From Vibrio coralliilyticus ATCC BAA-450 (GTDB lineage: Bacteria; Pseudomonadota; Gammaproteobacteria; Enterobacterales; Vibrionaceae), in the NCBI RefSeq assembly GCF_000176135.1, contig NZ_ACZN01000015.1, forward strand, positions 558,001 to 622,000: DNA of 64,000 bases, read 5' to 3'. The stretch's first letter is position 1. Each line of letters starts with the position of its first letter. Of the stretch, positions 8,538 through 17,586 are shown piece by piece. The position numbers were made by a program, and so were the translations under genes. The notes under the pieces were generated by a model that searched no databases, was not told where the DNA came from, and was given only the letters and a program-made list of their open reading frames with translations.

Positions 8538-10545
8538 TCATCATACCTGCTAGCTGAGACTGCATCTTGCTCGTCGCGTCCTGCATCGCCGTAAATTTGG
8601 CGTGTGTACGTTTCTCTAAGCTATCCATACGACGATCCAGAGATGCCTGATCATCATCAAGGCGGTAATTTTGTTCCACCATGCTCCGCTCACGAGTACG
8701 AATTGAGCCGGTGACACCAGTGATACCCTGAATCGCATCTTCAACTTTTTTTGCAAACCCTTGGTTGCCGCCAAAGAAATCTTCTAACTTATTGAAGTTG
8801 TTATTGAGCTGGCGATCCAACATGTCGTAGTTGATTTCCAGTGTACCCTGACGTGTCGTTGTAATACCAAACTCAGTCAATGTTTTAAGATCTTCAGGAG
8901 CAGGTTCAACTCGTGATGAAAACACCGACTTCAGTCTTGAATCGGCACTGCGAACCACACTGTCACCCGCCAGTGGGCCTGCGGCTCCAGTTCGTGGATC
9001 TACACCGGAAAGTTCTTGAGAGACCTGATAGAACTGGTTGTATGCCGAAACGAACTGCTCAATATCGTCTCGTACGCCCTGACGGTCATATTCGATATCA
9101 ATCTCTGACGGTGTCTTGCCACGCTCAGAACGGCCTTTTAAGGTTAGGTCTACACCTTCAATGGCATCTTCAATAATGTTGTTATCACTGGAAAGCTGAG
9201 CCACACCATCAAGCAGCACTTTCGAATCCTGTGCCGCTTGTACTTGGCTCATACCACGATAAGCGTCAAATGACTCCTGCGCCGATTTCAGGTCAGCCTG
9301 AGCCTGATCTATTCGCTCCAGATATTCCCTTTCTTCTTTTGGCAGTTTGGCACGTTCAAGCTCTTTAGCTTGCTCAGGGGTTAATTCGCCTGCCAAAACA
9401 CGCGCTTGAAGTGATGCTTTTTCCTGAGCTAGCTTATCTTCCAACGCAGCTTGTTTCGCATCTAACGCGGCCTGCGCTTCTTTTGGTGTTACATAAGAAT
9501 CCGTCAGTGTACCGGAAGCCGTGACACTCCAACCGGGAACATCAGGGGCTTTTTCCAGCGCTTTTGCATCTAGCTGAGGCTCTGGCTCCCAATACGAGTC
9601 AAGCAATGTACCGGACGCGGTCGCGGTCCAGCCAGGAATGCGCTCTTCTGGCTTTAAGTACTTATTAGCTTCGGCACCGGCCGCAGCAGCGGCTGCAGCG
9701 GCTGCATCTGAAAGTTCATTACCAGCACTTGCATCCTTTGCCGCATTGGCATCGGCAGCAATTGCCGCTTGTTTGGACGTATCGGCAATCTCTTGATCGA
9801 CAACCTTTGCCGCCTCGATATTTTGCTCAGCAATGCGATCGGCAACGGCTTGTTCTTCAGCAGTGAGTGGTTTGAGTAGATCTTGCGCAGCCGCACGAGC
9901 TTGCTCAAGGTCTTTAACGCGCTGTTCAAGTGTTTTGTATTCGAGTCTTTTAAGAAGATTATCCGGTGCCGATTCCACACTCAGTTTGAGTGCGTTTTGT
10001 TCACCTGAATTACTTGAAGCGACAATAAGACGTGGGCCTTCGACATCATTGATGACTGATGCACGAACGCCGGGGTTGGTTTTGCTGCCATTGATACCGC
10101 GAACAATATCAACCAGCTTAGAATTTTCCTGAACCTCAACGGTGAACTTTTTTTCACCGAGAGAAATCTGCAGCTTACCCGGGCCAAATTTCGCATCTTC
10201 CGGTAATACGTCAGACGCAATTTTATGACTCTGGGCAAGCTGCAACACATCGATAGCATATCTACCAGCGATAGCTTCAGTGGTTGCCGTCGCGGATACA
10301 ACGGTATCATCCGTAGATTCTACCTTTCTTGCGGCGAAAGCTTTCTCTTGACGAAAGCTCGCCATCAAGTTTTTCATCGTATCCAACGACTCTCTGAGCC
10401 GACCGTAGGCACTGATACTGGAATCAATTTTGCCACGCTCATTGTCGATTCGTTGCTGCTTAGGTACGCGCTCCGAATCAACAATTTTGCTGACCATGGC
10501 ATTGATATCCATGCCAGAATTCATCCCTACAGGGCCAAAGCTCAT
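8521..10545 (-). CDS. fliD: Flagellar cap protein FliD (hook-associated protein 2)
   Basis: The product is 674 aa, much longer than enteric FliD (about 470 aa) but near the long Vibrio type. FliD caps the growing filament and promotes flagellin insertion. The N-terminal domain (SGMDINAMVSKIVDSERVP) and the C-terminal coiled coil (LDRRMDSLEKRTHAKFTAMQ) match the family. The extra length is a central alanine- and glutamate-rich insert at about residues 210-430. It contains a run of nine alanines and two copies of a PGW-TASGTL-DSY motif exactly 33 residues apart (about residues 303 and 336). The insert would project from the cap as a surface-exposed region. It overlaps flaI and follows flaG by 20 bp. 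Confidence 0.95.
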   Translation of the reverse strand: MSFGPVGMNSGMDINAMVSKIVDSERVPKQQRIDNERGKIDSSISAYGRLRESLDTMKNLMASFRQEKAFAARKVESTDDTVVSATATTEAIAGRYAIDVLQLAQSHKIASDVLPEDAKFGPGKLQISLGEKKFTVEVQENSKLVDIVRGINGSKTNPGVRASVINDVEGPRLIVASSNSGEQNALKLSVESAPDNLLKRLEYKTLEQRVKDLEQARAAAQDLLKPLTAEEQAVADRIAEQNIEAAKVVDQEIADTSKQAAIAADANAAKDASAGNELSDAAAAAAAAAGAEANKYLKPEERIPGWTATASGTLLDSYWEPEPQLDAKALEKAPDVPGWSVTASGTLTDSYVTPKEAQAALDAKQAALEDKLAQEKASLQARVLAGELTPEQAKELERAKLPKEEREYLERIDQAQADLKSAQESFDAYRGMSQVQAAQDSKVLLDGVAQLSSDNNIIEDAIEGVDLTLKGRSERGKTPSEIDIEYDRQGVRDDIEQFVSAYNQFYQVSQELSGVDPRTGAAGPLAGDSVVRSADSRLKSVFSSRVEPAPEDLKTLTEFGITTTRQGTLEINYDMLDRQLNNNFNKLEDFFGGNQGFAKKVEDAIQGITGVTGSIRTRERSMVEQNYRLDDDQASLDRRMDSLEKRTHAKFTAMQDATSKMQSQLAGMMNALGG

Positions 10546-10565
10546 TCAATCACCTCAAAATACGA

Positions 10566-10994
10566 TCATACCGTCTGGTTCAACAACCCCGATGAATACC
10601 GGGCTGTTTGATCCCTCAGGCGTCGCAGTATTTCTAACATTTCCTCATCGGGTATCTGACGAATTATATCGCCAGTATCCGCTTCATAAATGGTAACTAC
10701 ATCTCTTCCCGACTCTTCATCGACCCGAAAAGATAGGCCAGTGTTGATGGACGCAATGAACTCGTTCATTTGCTGTACCATACGTTGCCGCTCTTCCCTG
10801 TTAAGCTTTTCACGTTGTTGAGACGCTTCTATCGCTTGATTAACAGCTTCAGCAGCTTGCTCTCTCACTTCGGCTGTAGAAACCTGTTCTTTCCGCGAGG
10901 AAACTTGCTGTGCACCATCATATTTTGAAGCAATTTTAGTGCCACTTTCTGAGCCGTAAGGCTGGACGTTCGATGTGTAGGATGGTATTTCCAT
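10566..10994 (-). CDS. flaG: FlaG family flagellar protein
   Basis: The product is 142 aa. The C-terminal part (TGLSFRVDEESGRDVVTIYE, then TGDIIRQIPDEEMLEIL) is the FlaG domain signature. The N-terminal half is polar, with a helical glutamine/glutamate-rich segment. In Vibrio and Pseudomonas FlaG affects filament length, but its exact role is not settled. It lies between flagellin flaB and fliD, as in other vibrios. No sigma-54 or clear sigma-28 promoter is visible in the 70-bp gap to flaB. Confidence 0.93.
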   Translation of the reverse strand: MEIPSYTSNVQPYGSESGTKIASKYDGAQQVSSRKEQVSTAEVREQAAEAVNQAIEASQQREKLNREERQRMVQQMNEFIASINTGLSFRVDEESGRDVVTIYEADTGDIIRQIPDEEMLEILRRLRDQTARYSSGLLNQTV

Positions 10995-11017
10995 AACAAT
11001 CTCCCTTCCACCTTATA

Positions 11018-11040
11018 GGTTGGTAATCACGTTACCTACC
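11018..11040. other. Imperfect hairpin in the flaB-flaG spacer
   Basis: The arms GGTTGGTAA and TTACCTACC pair at 8 of 9 positions around a 5-nt loop. There is no T-tract, so it is a poor terminator. It may act as an RNA processing or attenuation element that sets the ratio of abundant flagellin to scarce FlaG/FliD, or it may be an operator. The function is unknown. Confidence 0.35.
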
Positions 11041-11064
11041 AATAAGCTCGTTCGAACCTATCGA

Positions 11065-12198
11065 TTAACCTAATAAGCTAAGAGCTGCCGATGGTGATTG
11101 TTTTGCCTGCGCCAGTACAGAGGTACTTGCCTGCTGCAAAATCTGCGACTTAGTCATCTGAGTCGTTTCTTTCGCATAGTCAGTATCTCGGATACGGCTA
11201 CGAGACGCGTTAACGTTCTCGTTGATGTTATCCAAGTTACTGATCGCATGGCTAAAACGGTTCTGGAATGCACCCAGTTCCGCGCGCTGACTGTCAACCG
11301 TTTTCAGAGCACCATCGATAACAGAAACTGCCATCTGAGACCCTGCTACGGTAGAAACATCAACGTCGGAAACCGTTTTGTTTTCAGCGGCACCAAAACC
11401 AATATCACCGCCTAACGCACCACCAATTGTTACGTCCGACGCTACTTTGTTATTCGCAGCGAACAACTGTAGCTTCCCTTCTTCACCGACCGACGCTTTC
11501 ACGTCTTCACTCTGACCATTGATATAAGTCGCAAGCTGCTCGATGTCGTCACCAACCTTAGCATTTATGGTTAACTGTTTGGCTTCCCCATGTACATCAG
11601 TATAGTCCAGAGTAAGGTCTGTTGAACCCTGAGAGACGGCCCAGTCAGTATCTTTACCCTGTTGCGCAATATAGGCTTTACCACCCATTCCTGATGTATC
11701 TGAGCGCATATTGCCCATAGTGAGCATTACTGCCTCACCTGAACTCGCACCGATCTGGAATGATTGGCTACCAAACGTACCATTGAGGAGCTTGTTACCA
11801 CCAAACGAGGTAGTCTCTGCGATACGATTTAATTCATCGTTAAGAGCCGTAACCTCTTCCTGAATCGCAATACGCTCTGAACGGGAGTTCGAACCATTTG
11901 ACGATTGCAGTGACAAGTCACGCATACGTTGAAGGATGTTGGTCGTCTCATTCATTGCACCTTCAGCGGTTTGTGCAATGGAGATACCATCGTTTGCGTT
12001 TTTCACCGCCATGTCTAAACCACGACTTTGCGATGTTAAACGGTTGGAAATTTGAAGGCCTGCAGCGTCATCACGAGCACTGTTTATTTTGTAACCCGAT
12101 GATAGACGCTCCATCGATCTCTGCATGCCGTCAGCAGCACCATTAAGGTATCGCTGAGCAGTCATCGCAGACACATTGGTGTTTACGTTAATTGCCAT
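11065..12198 (-). CDS. flaB: Flagellin (flaB position in the V. cholerae flaEDB order)
   Basis: The product is 377 aa and starts [18 protein letters not shown]. The ATG at 12196-12198 is chosen over an in-frame codon 6 residues upstream because all three paralogues begin at this point and it has a GGAG ribosome site. The conserved N-terminal D0/D1 region ([22 protein letters not shown]) and C-terminal D1/D0 region ([15 protein letters not shown]...SLLG) flank a variable centre. It is the flagellin nearest flaG, which is flaB in V. cholerae naming. V. parahaemolyticus and V. vulnificus use other letters. It has its own sigma-28-type promoter. Confidence 0.93.
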   Translation of the reverse strand: MAINVNTNVSAMTAQRYLNGAADGMQRSMERLSSGYKINSARDDAAGLQISNRLTSQSRGLDMAVKNANDGISIAQTAEGAMNETTNILQRMRDLSLQSSNGSNSRSERIAIQEEVTALNDELNRIAETTSFGGNKLLNGTFGSQSFQIGASSGEAVMLTMGNMRSDTSGMGGKAYIAQQGKDTDWAVSQGSTDLTLDYTDVHGEAKQLTINAKVGDDIEQLATYINGQSEDVKASVGEEGKLQLFAANNKVASDVTIGGALGGDIGFGAAENKTVSDVDVSTVAGSQMAVSVIDGALKTVDSQRAELGAFQNRFSHAISNLDNINENVNASRSRIRDTDYAKETTQMTKSQILQQASTSVLAQAKQSPSAALSLLG

Positions 12199-12278
12199 AT
12201 TGATCTCCTTAGGCATTAAGGGTGATGCACCTCAGCGTCTCTCACCTCACTTTGGTGCATCTCATTTCTCTCAGTCTT

Positions 12279-12305
12279 TTAACGGCGGAAGAAATATATC
12301 CTTTA
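12279..12305 (-). promoter_or_regulatory. Sigma-28 (FliA) promoter of flagellin flaB
   Basis: On the minus strand this reads TAAAG, a 14-bp spacer, then GCCGTTAA, matching the flagellar sigma-28 consensus (TAAAG-N14-GCCGATAA). It lies about 80 bp upstream of the flaB ATG and downstream of the flaD terminator, so flaB can be transcribed alone. Confidence 0.85.
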
Positions 12306-12384
12306 GAAAAATTTTAAAAAAAATTTCTGTGATGGGTATCAACAAGCTATAAACATCTTTTAAATCAATGGATTATATAAACGA

Positions 12385-12415
12385 AAAAAAATCCAGCCGA
12401 AGCTGGATTTTTTTC
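12385..12415 (-). terminator. Intrinsic terminator of flagellin flaD
   Basis: The arms AATCCAGC and GCTGGATT pair around a CGAA tetraloop, flanked by A/T runs on both sides. On the minus strand the stem is followed by eight T residues. It begins 14 bp past the flaD stop. Confidence 0.9.
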
Positions 12416-12428
12416 GAAGGTTTTAAAC

Positions 12429-13562
12429 TTAGCCTAGAAGATTCAGAGCTGAGTTTGGCGTTTGTTTTGCCTGAGCAAGAATTGAGCTTGAAGCCTGAGA
12501 AAGAATTTGCGACTTAGTCAGTGCCGTTGTTTCTTTAGCAAAGTCCGTATCTTTGATTCGGCTCTTAGACGCATTCACATTCTCGTTGATGTTATCTAAG
12601 TTGCTAATCGCATGGTTGAATCGGTTCTGGAATGCACCCAGCTCAGCACGGTGGCTATCTACATATTTCAGTGCCGAGTCAATAATTGCTACAGATTCCT
12701 GAGCACCACCCACAGATGTTACATCAATAGTATCAACAGTAACTGCTTGACCTTGACCCATACTCAGTTCACCAGCAAGACCACCACCAAAGCTTACTGC
12801 GCCTTCAACTTTATCAGTGCCAGCGAATACCTGTAGTTGACCATCTTGGTCGACAGACGCTTTTACCATGTCAGTCTGACCATTGATGTATGTCGCTAGC
12901 TCTTCAATATCATCGCCTTCTTTTGCATTGATATTAATAGTTTGCTGTTGGCCGTCAGTATCGGTCAGTGTGATAGCCAAGTCGTTTGCACCGGCCTGTA
13001 CTGTCCAATCTTTATCTTTACCATTTGCTGCTTGGTAGCTTGTACCGCCCATGCCAACGTTGTCTGAACGCATGTCGTTCAAAGTCAACATCACGGCTTC
13101 ACCGTTGTCTGCACCAATTTGGAAAGATTTCGTCGCGTAAGTACCGTTCAGTAGTTTATTACCACCAAAAGAGGTTGTCTCTGCGATACGGTTAAGTTCG
13201 TCATTTAGTGCTGTAACTTCTTCCTGAATCGCAACACGCTCTGATTTAGAGTTAGAGCCGTTCGCAGATTGTAGCGAAAGGTCACGCATACGTTGCAGGA
13301 TGTTAGTCGTTTCATTCATCGCACCTTCAGCAGTCTGCGCGATAGAAATACCGTCATTCGCGTTACGTACTGCAACATCTAGACCGCGGCTTTGCACATT
13401 CAAACGGTTAGAGATCTGTAGACCTGCTGCGTCATCTTTAGCGCTATTAATCTTGAAGCCAGAAGATAGACGTTCCATTGAAGTTTGTTGTGCATTGTTA
13501 GCGCCATTTAGGTAACGCTGTGCTGTCATTGCTGCTACGTTAGTGTTTACATTCACTGCCAT
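12429..13562 (-). CDS. flaD: Flagellin (flaD position)
   Basis: The product is 377 aa and starts [18 protein letters not shown]. The frame stays open 64 codons further upstream, but that stretch is Phe/Lys/Leu-rich, covers the promoter, and is absent from the paralogues, so the ATG at 13560-13562 is preferred. The D0/D1 regions are nearly identical to those of the two neighbouring flagellins. Differences concentrate in the central 170-300 region. It is the middle gene of the flaE-flaD-flaB set and has its own sigma-28-type promoter and terminator. Confidence 0.93.
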   Translation of the reverse strand: MAVNVNTNVAAMTAQRYLNGANNAQQTSMERLSSGFKINSAKDDAAGLQISNRLNVQSRGLDVAVRNANDGISIAQTAEGAMNETTNILQRMRDLSLQSANGSNSKSERVAIQEEVTALNDELNRIAETTSFGGNKLLNGTYATKSFQIGADNGEAVMLTLNDMRSDNVGMGGTSYQAANGKDKDWTVQAGANDLAITLTDTDGQQQTININAKEGDDIEELATYINGQTDMVKASVDQDGQLQVFAGTDKVEGAVSFGGGLAGELSMGQGQAVTVDTIDVTSVGGAQESVAIIDSALKYVDSHRAELGAFQNRFNHAISNLDNINENVNASKSRIKDTDFAKETTALTKSQILSQASSSILAQAKQTPNSALNLLG

Positions 13563-13645
13563 GGTGATTTCTCCGTTTGATTTTCCGATGTAACCGGTTT
13601 CCGACGTCTCGGAAAACCAAAGTAGTTCTCTCAAAGTTACTTTTA

Positions 13646-13672
13646 TTAACGGCTCAATTTCGAGAACCTTGA
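13646..13672 (-). promoter_or_regulatory. Sigma-28 (FliA) promoter of flagellin flaD
   Basis: The minus strand shows TCAAG, a 14-bp spacer, then GCCGTTAA. The -10 is identical to that of the flaB promoter and the -35 differs from TAAAG at one base. It lies 84-110 bp upstream of the flaD start. Confidence 0.8.
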
Positions 13673-13808
13673 GTATTTTTTTAAGTTTTTTTTGAAAAAA
13701 ATGCTTTTGGAGGAGGAAAGTTGACCAAATACGAAAAAACTTTAAAAAACGCAATTTTTCGCTAAAGCTTTAATTCACTCAGTCGATAATATTTTCTTTT
13801 TTTGATAA

Positions 13809-14942
13809 TTAACCCAATAAGGTTAGGGCTAGATTTGGCTGTTGTTTAGCCTGTGCCAGGATTGATGTGCTAACTTGCTGTAAAATCTGTTGCTTAAGCA
13901 TTTGGGTGGTTTCTTTGGCGTAATCGGTGTCTTTTATACGGCTATTCGACGCGGCCAAGTTTTCGTTGATGTTGCCTAGGTTGTTAATCGCATGATTAAA
14001 GCGATTTTGCATCGCCCCTAGTTCAGCACGATGACCATCAACATACTTAAGCGCGGTGTCTATTACAGATACCGCTCGCTGTGCGCCGCCAACTTTAGAA
14101 ATGTCCAGATTATCAACCGCTTCATAACCAGCTAGCCCCATTTGCAGTTCACCTGCAAGGCTGCCAGAAAAGGAAATAGTACCCGATGTCTCTTTGCCTG
14201 CCATAAAGACCTGCAGCTGCCCATCTTCATTTACTGAGGCCGAGACTTTATCCGTTTGACCATTGATATATGTGGCTAACTCTTCGATGTCATCGCCAGC
14301 TTTAGCTTCTATCTGAATCGATTCCTGCTGGCCCTCGGCATTGGTATATTCCATCACCAACGTTTGGCTGCCCTGAGAAACCTGCCAGTTATTGTCCGCT
14401 TTTCCAGCAGCGATATAACTGAAGCCCCCCATCTCTATACTATCGGATCGCATGTTCTTCAAAGATACCTGAACCGCTTCACCGGAACTGCCGCCGATTT
14501 GGAAAGAAGAACTGGCAAATGAACCATTGAGCAATTTTCGACCACCGAAAGAGGTGGTTTCGGCAATTCTATTCAATTCATCATTCAAAGCCGCCATTTC
14601 TTCCTGTAATGCATCTCTTTCTGCTCGACTGTTCGAACCATTCGCCGATTGTAATGAAAGATCACGCATGCGTTGAAGAAGGTTGGTTGTCTCGTTCATC
14701 GCACCTTCGGCTGTCTGCATGATGGATATGCCGTCGTTCGCATTGCGCATTGCGACGTCCAAACCACGCATCTGAGACTCAAGTCGATTCGAGATCTGCA
14801 AACCTGCTGCATCGTCTTTGGCACTATTAATACGATTCCCTGAAGATAGCCTCTCCAGTGATTGGTTCAGCATGTCCGTCGCATTCGTAAGATAACGCTG
14901 CGCCGTCATTGCTGATACGTTGGTATTAACAGTGATTGCCAT
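13809..14942 (-). CDS. flaE: Flagellin (flaE position)
   Basis: The product is 377 aa and starts [18 protein letters not shown]. It is the most divergent of the three paralogues. Examples are [23 protein letters not shown] near the N-terminus, and [19 protein letters not shown] where the others have [15 protein letters not shown] sequence. These changes lie in domains that contact neighbouring subunits, so it may be a minor or position-specific filament component. It is the first gene of the cluster and has a sigma-28-like promoter immediately upstream. No clear terminator is visible after its stop. Confidence 0.92.
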   Translation of the reverse strand: MAITVNTNVSAMTAQRYLTNATDMLNQSLERLSSGNRINSAKDDAAGLQISNRLESQMRGLDVAMRNANDGISIMQTAEGAMNETTNLLQRMRDLSLQSANGSNSRAERDALQEEMAALNDELNRIAETTSFGGRKLLNGSFASSSFQIGGSSGEAVQVSLKNMRSDSIEMGGFSYIAAGKADNNWQVSQGSQTLVMEYTNAEGQQESIQIEAKAGDDIEELATYINGQTDKVSASVNEDGQLQVFMAGKETSGTISFSGSLAGELQMGLAGYEAVDNLDISKVGGAQRAVSVIDTALKYVDGHRAELGAMQNRFNHAINNLGNINENLAASNSRIKDTDYAKETTQMLKQQILQQVSTSILAQAKQQPNLALTLLG

Positions 14943-14979
14943 AACGATAGATAGTGTTTCCTCAACAGGGTTATTTGTT

Positions 14980-15005
14980 ATATCGGCCTGAAGAGATTTT
15001 CTTTA
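14980..15005 (-). promoter_or_regulatory. Sigma-28-like promoter of flagellin flaE
   Basis: The minus strand shows TAAAG, a 13-bp spacer, then GCCGATAT. The elements are good, but the spacer is 1 bp shorter than in the flaB and flaD promoters, which may lower activity. It lies 38-63 bp before the ATG. Confidence 0.7.
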
Positions 15006-15019
15006 GCCTTTTTGCACAA

Positions 15020-15046
15020 AAAAACCGAGCGCGTTGGCTCGGTTTA
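15020..15046 (-). terminator. Intrinsic terminator of the DyP peroxidase gene
   Basis: The arms AACCGAGC and GCTCGGTT enclose a short GCGTTG loop. On the minus strand the stem is followed by seven T residues. It separates the peroxidase gene from the flagellin promoter. Confidence 0.88.
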
Positions 15047-15087
15047 TAGTCGGTATAGTTTGCAGGCTTTAGTTTGCTTTCATTGAC

Positions 15088-15990
15088 TTACTTAAGCTTT
15101 AACCCGTTTAGCATCTCTACAGACGGGGCAAAGAAGTATGCTCCTGTCACGGCTTTAGTAAAGCGCAATAACTGGTCTGTTTTACCATCGGTCTCGCCAT
15201 ACATGCTTTCCAGCATGGCTTTAAAATTATGTAACGTATTGCAGTAGGCAATAAACAGCAGACCATGCTCACCCGACACACTGCCATAAGGCAAGCTATG
15301 GCGAACAATCTTCAGGCCTTTACCTTCTTCTTTAATGTCCACACGACCAACGTGAGACGCAGCTGGCACATTATCTAACTCAATCGAATCCGGTTTAGTT
15401 CGCCCGATGACTTTTTCTTGGGCAGACACATTCAGTCGATTCCAAGAAGGCAGGTCATGGACAAAACGCTGGACCATAACGTAACTGCCACCAGCCAACT
15501 CTCCTTGAGGAATAATTGCCACTTCATGACGCTGACTATCTTTCGGGTTTTCTGTCCCATCGACAAAATCCGTCATGTCTCGAGAGTCGAGATAGCGATA
15601 ACCATAGGTTTCATCAACCACCACTACGTTATCTGATGCTTGTGCAAAGAATGTGCGCAGCAGATAAAAGTGCAAATCATGACGATTCGAATGACAGTGG
15701 ATAAGCACATCCACATCAGAACTCGGCGCTAAGGTGCTGCCTTCACCGAGCTGTGGGAAATCAATCAGTTCGTCTGGCATCGCGGCGTCACACTTTGACC
15801 AGAATGATTTGCTGAACGCAACGGAAAGAGTCAATTCAGCCCCAGGCTGCTGCTGATTAAGCTCTTCTACAAGTGTTGGTAGAGCCTGTAGCTGTTCCAG
15901 TACGGCAGCAGGTTCCTGTGTCACCTTAAGCAGCGTGTATTGAGCGAAAGGTCCTGCTTCAGGAAGGATGGCACTTTGAGGGATTGTCAT
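15088..15990 (-). CDS. Dye-decolorizing (DyP-type) heme peroxidase
   Basis: The product is 300 aa, typical of the shorter cytoplasmic DyP class (YfeX-like). The family motif GxxDG appears as FVDGTENP (Asp near residue 143), which supplies the distal Asp. The C-terminal half has RHSLPYGSVSGEHGLLFIAYC, a typical DyP stretch. No signal peptide or Tat motif is seen, so it should be cytoplasmic. Natural substrates of this class are uncertain. Porphyrinogen oxidation and peroxide defence have been proposed. It has its own terminator and no co-transcribed partner, and I see no encapsulin gene beside it. Confidence 0.92.
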   Translation of the reverse strand: MTIPQSAILPEAGPFAQYTLLKVTQEPAAVLEQLQALPTLVEELNQQQPGAELTLSVAFSKSFWSKCDAAMPDELIDFPQLGEGSTLAPSSDVDVLIHCHSNRHDLHFYLLRTFFAQASDNVVVVDETYGYRYLDSRDMTDFVDGTENPKDSQRHEVAIIPQGELAGGSYVMVQRFVHDLPSWNRLNVSAQEKVIGRTKPDSIELDNVPAASHVGRVDIKEEGKGLKIVRHSLPYGSVSGEHGLLFIAYCNTLHNFKAMLESMYGETDGKTDQLLRFTKAVTGAYFFAPSVEMLNGLKLK

Positions 15991-16072
15991 TTTTATGTCC
16001 TCACATTTACATATTTGCTCAGTGTATTATGTTCTGTTTTCAGTGTATTGATAGCGATCATCACCCGTTACG

Positions 16073-16531
16073 TCAATCGGATGGCGGCGCAGAAAAACAA
16101 TCGCGTACGCTGCGACTCTTATAGATATAAAGCATAAACCACAGCAGAAATAGCAAGGTAGCGGCATTCGCCCAGCGGAAAGCGCCATGTTCTAGGTAGA
16201 CGTGATAAAGAGTTTGAACAAACTGGCCGCCAATCGCCAGCATGGTAATCATTTTACCCCAACTGACTAAATGGCTTATCCATTTGCGTTCCGGGCTGCG
16301 CAAGCTGATCATCCACATTAACGCAATGCTAGGCAGCCCCATCGCCAACCCCAGATACAACATTGAATGATCGGGATAGACAATATTAAGGATCTTAGCG
16401 CCGCTTTCTCGGCTTGCACCGGCGACAACAAACACCACCCACGCTTTGGCGAGAAAAAGCCAACCAAGCCAAAGCCATTTAGGGGCTTTGAGAAAACCAT
16501 GTTTATCGTATTGTTCTAAAGCGTATCGCAC
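16073..16531 (-). CDS. DUF2919 (YfeZ-like) inner-membrane protein
   Basis: The product is 152 aa with about four hydrophobic segments (WLWLGWLFLAKAWVVFVVAG, the MLYLGLAMGLPSIALMW region, MITMLAIGGQFV, and ATLLFLLWFMLYIY). The N-terminal pattern YDKHGFLKAPKWLWLGWLFLA is characteristic of DUF2919. The function is unknown. In enteric bacteria yfeZ lies next to the DyP gene yfeX, and the same neighbourhood is seen here, which hints at a functional link. Confidence 0.82.
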   Translation of the reverse strand: MRYALEQYDKHGFLKAPKWLWLGWLFLAKAWVVFVVAGASRESGAKILNIVYPDHSMLYLGLAMGLPSIALMWMISLRSPERKWISHLVSWGKMITMLAIGGQFVQTLYHVYLEHGAFRWANAATLLFLLWFMLYIYKSRSVRDCFSAPPSD

Positions 16532-16612
16532 TGATAGGTAACTGCGGTTGAGAAAATAAACTCCACTCTATACCAATTGAGGTATTTTTCTATCAGATAT
16601 TACCTATAAAAC

Positions 16613-17056
16613 TCATCCGATATTGTTAGAGTTCACCCGCACTCGCCTTATTGATAAAGTGATAAACATCAGAAGTAATAAGATCGGCGCGAACCAAAGC
16701 AGAGCATTGCGGACGGTAAACTCAGGCTGATATAACACAAATTCGCCGTAGCGCGCCGTCATGAAGTCCTTCACTTCCTGCTCACTCTCCCCTTGATTGA
16801 TCTTATTGAAAACAATCAGACGCAAGTCTTTTGCTATGGGGGAGTTGGATTCGATCAGATTTTGATTTTGACACTGCGGGCAACGCAAGGACTTAGCCAA
16901 ACGTAACGCTTTTTCGTGTAACTCTGGAGAGGTAAACTCAAACAACTCAACTTGGGATATTTGCTGTTCTGAAACCGCAACAAATAGCTCTTCATCACCC
17001 GCGTAACTACTCTGAACAAACAGCAACAGGATCAAGTAATAAAGCGCTCTCATCAA
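16613..17056 (-). CDS. nrfF: NrfF/CcmH-like apocytochrome c heme-ligation protein
   Basis: The product is 147 aa. It has an N-terminal signal peptide (about residues 1-19), the redox motif LRCPQCQNQNL with C59 and C62, and a C-terminal membrane anchor (about residues 115-135). CcmH/NrfF proteins reduce apocytochrome thiols before heme attachment. Its place behind nrfE and a thioredoxin gene marks it as the NrfF version, dedicated to the special CWSCK heme of NrfA. It overlaps the thioredoxin gene by 4 bp and is the last gene of the leftward nrf operon. Confidence 0.9.
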   Translation of the reverse strand: MMRALYYLILLLFVQSSYAGDEELFVAVSEQQISQVELFEFTSPELHEKALRLAKSLRCPQCQNQNLIESNSPIAKDLRLIVFNKINQGESEQEVKDFMTARYGEFVLYQPEFTVRNALLWFAPILLLLMFITLSIRRVRVNSNNIG

Positions 17057-17586
17057 CTCTTCTCCTCAGTAAAGAAGCGGGCAAATTGCTCCTTCCAGAT
17101 ATTAGGGTTGAGCAGCCCTGAGTGTTTATACACAATTTCCCCGGCCTGATTGATAAGATATGTCTCGGGGGTGCCAACCACACCCAGATCGATAGATAAC
17201 TCCCCTTGAGGATCGTAGATCACCGTTTGATAAGGGTCACCCAATTGAGCCAGATACTGGTTTGCTGCCTTTGCTTGGTCTCTGTAGTTAAGTCCGATCA
17301 CAGCAATGCCTTGCTCACTCAATTGATTAAGAAAATCATGTTCCGCACGGCAAATACTGCACCACGATGCCCAGACATTAACCAGTTGATACTCTGACTG
17401 GAATAACGCCTTAGCCTGAACCCGTTCATTCCCAGCCAGTAACTCAACCTCGTTCACTGGAAATTTTCGAACAGCGTGACTGCCTGAGTTGGAAGTGTCT
17501 TCACTCAGTGCCGCCCCGAGGATTAGGATAAACACTACCAGCGAGACGCAAAGGACGATGAATTTAGACTTTTTGGACGACGCCAT
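17053..17586 (-). CDS. CcmG/DsbE-like periplasmic thioredoxin of the nrf operon
   Basis: The product is 177 aa. It has one N-terminal membrane anchor (about residues 8-28) followed by a thioredoxin fold with the active site WASWCSICR and the cis-Pro region GVVGTPETYLI. This is the CcmG/DsbE (NrfX) type, which reduces apocytochrome or CcmH disulfides. The gene overlaps nrfE by 23 bp and nrfF by 4 bp, so the three are translationally coupled. E. coli has no thioredoxin gene within its nrf operon, so this is the fuller form of the module. Confidence 0.88.
   Translation of the reverse strand: MASSKKSKFIVLCVSLVVFILILGAALSEDTSNSGSHAVRKFPVNEVELLAGNERVQAKALFQSEYQLVNVWASWCSICRAEHDFLNQLSEQGIAVIGLNYRDQAKAANQYLAQLGDPYQTVIYDPQGELSIDLGVVGTPETYLINQAGEIVYKHSGLLNPNIWKEQFARFFTEEKS

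Noticed and set aside
13563..13754. 64-codon N-terminal extension of the flaD flagellin frame
   Set aside because: It covers the sigma-28 promoter, is rich in Phe, Lys and Leu, and is absent from the two paralogues. The ATG at 13562 matches their start.
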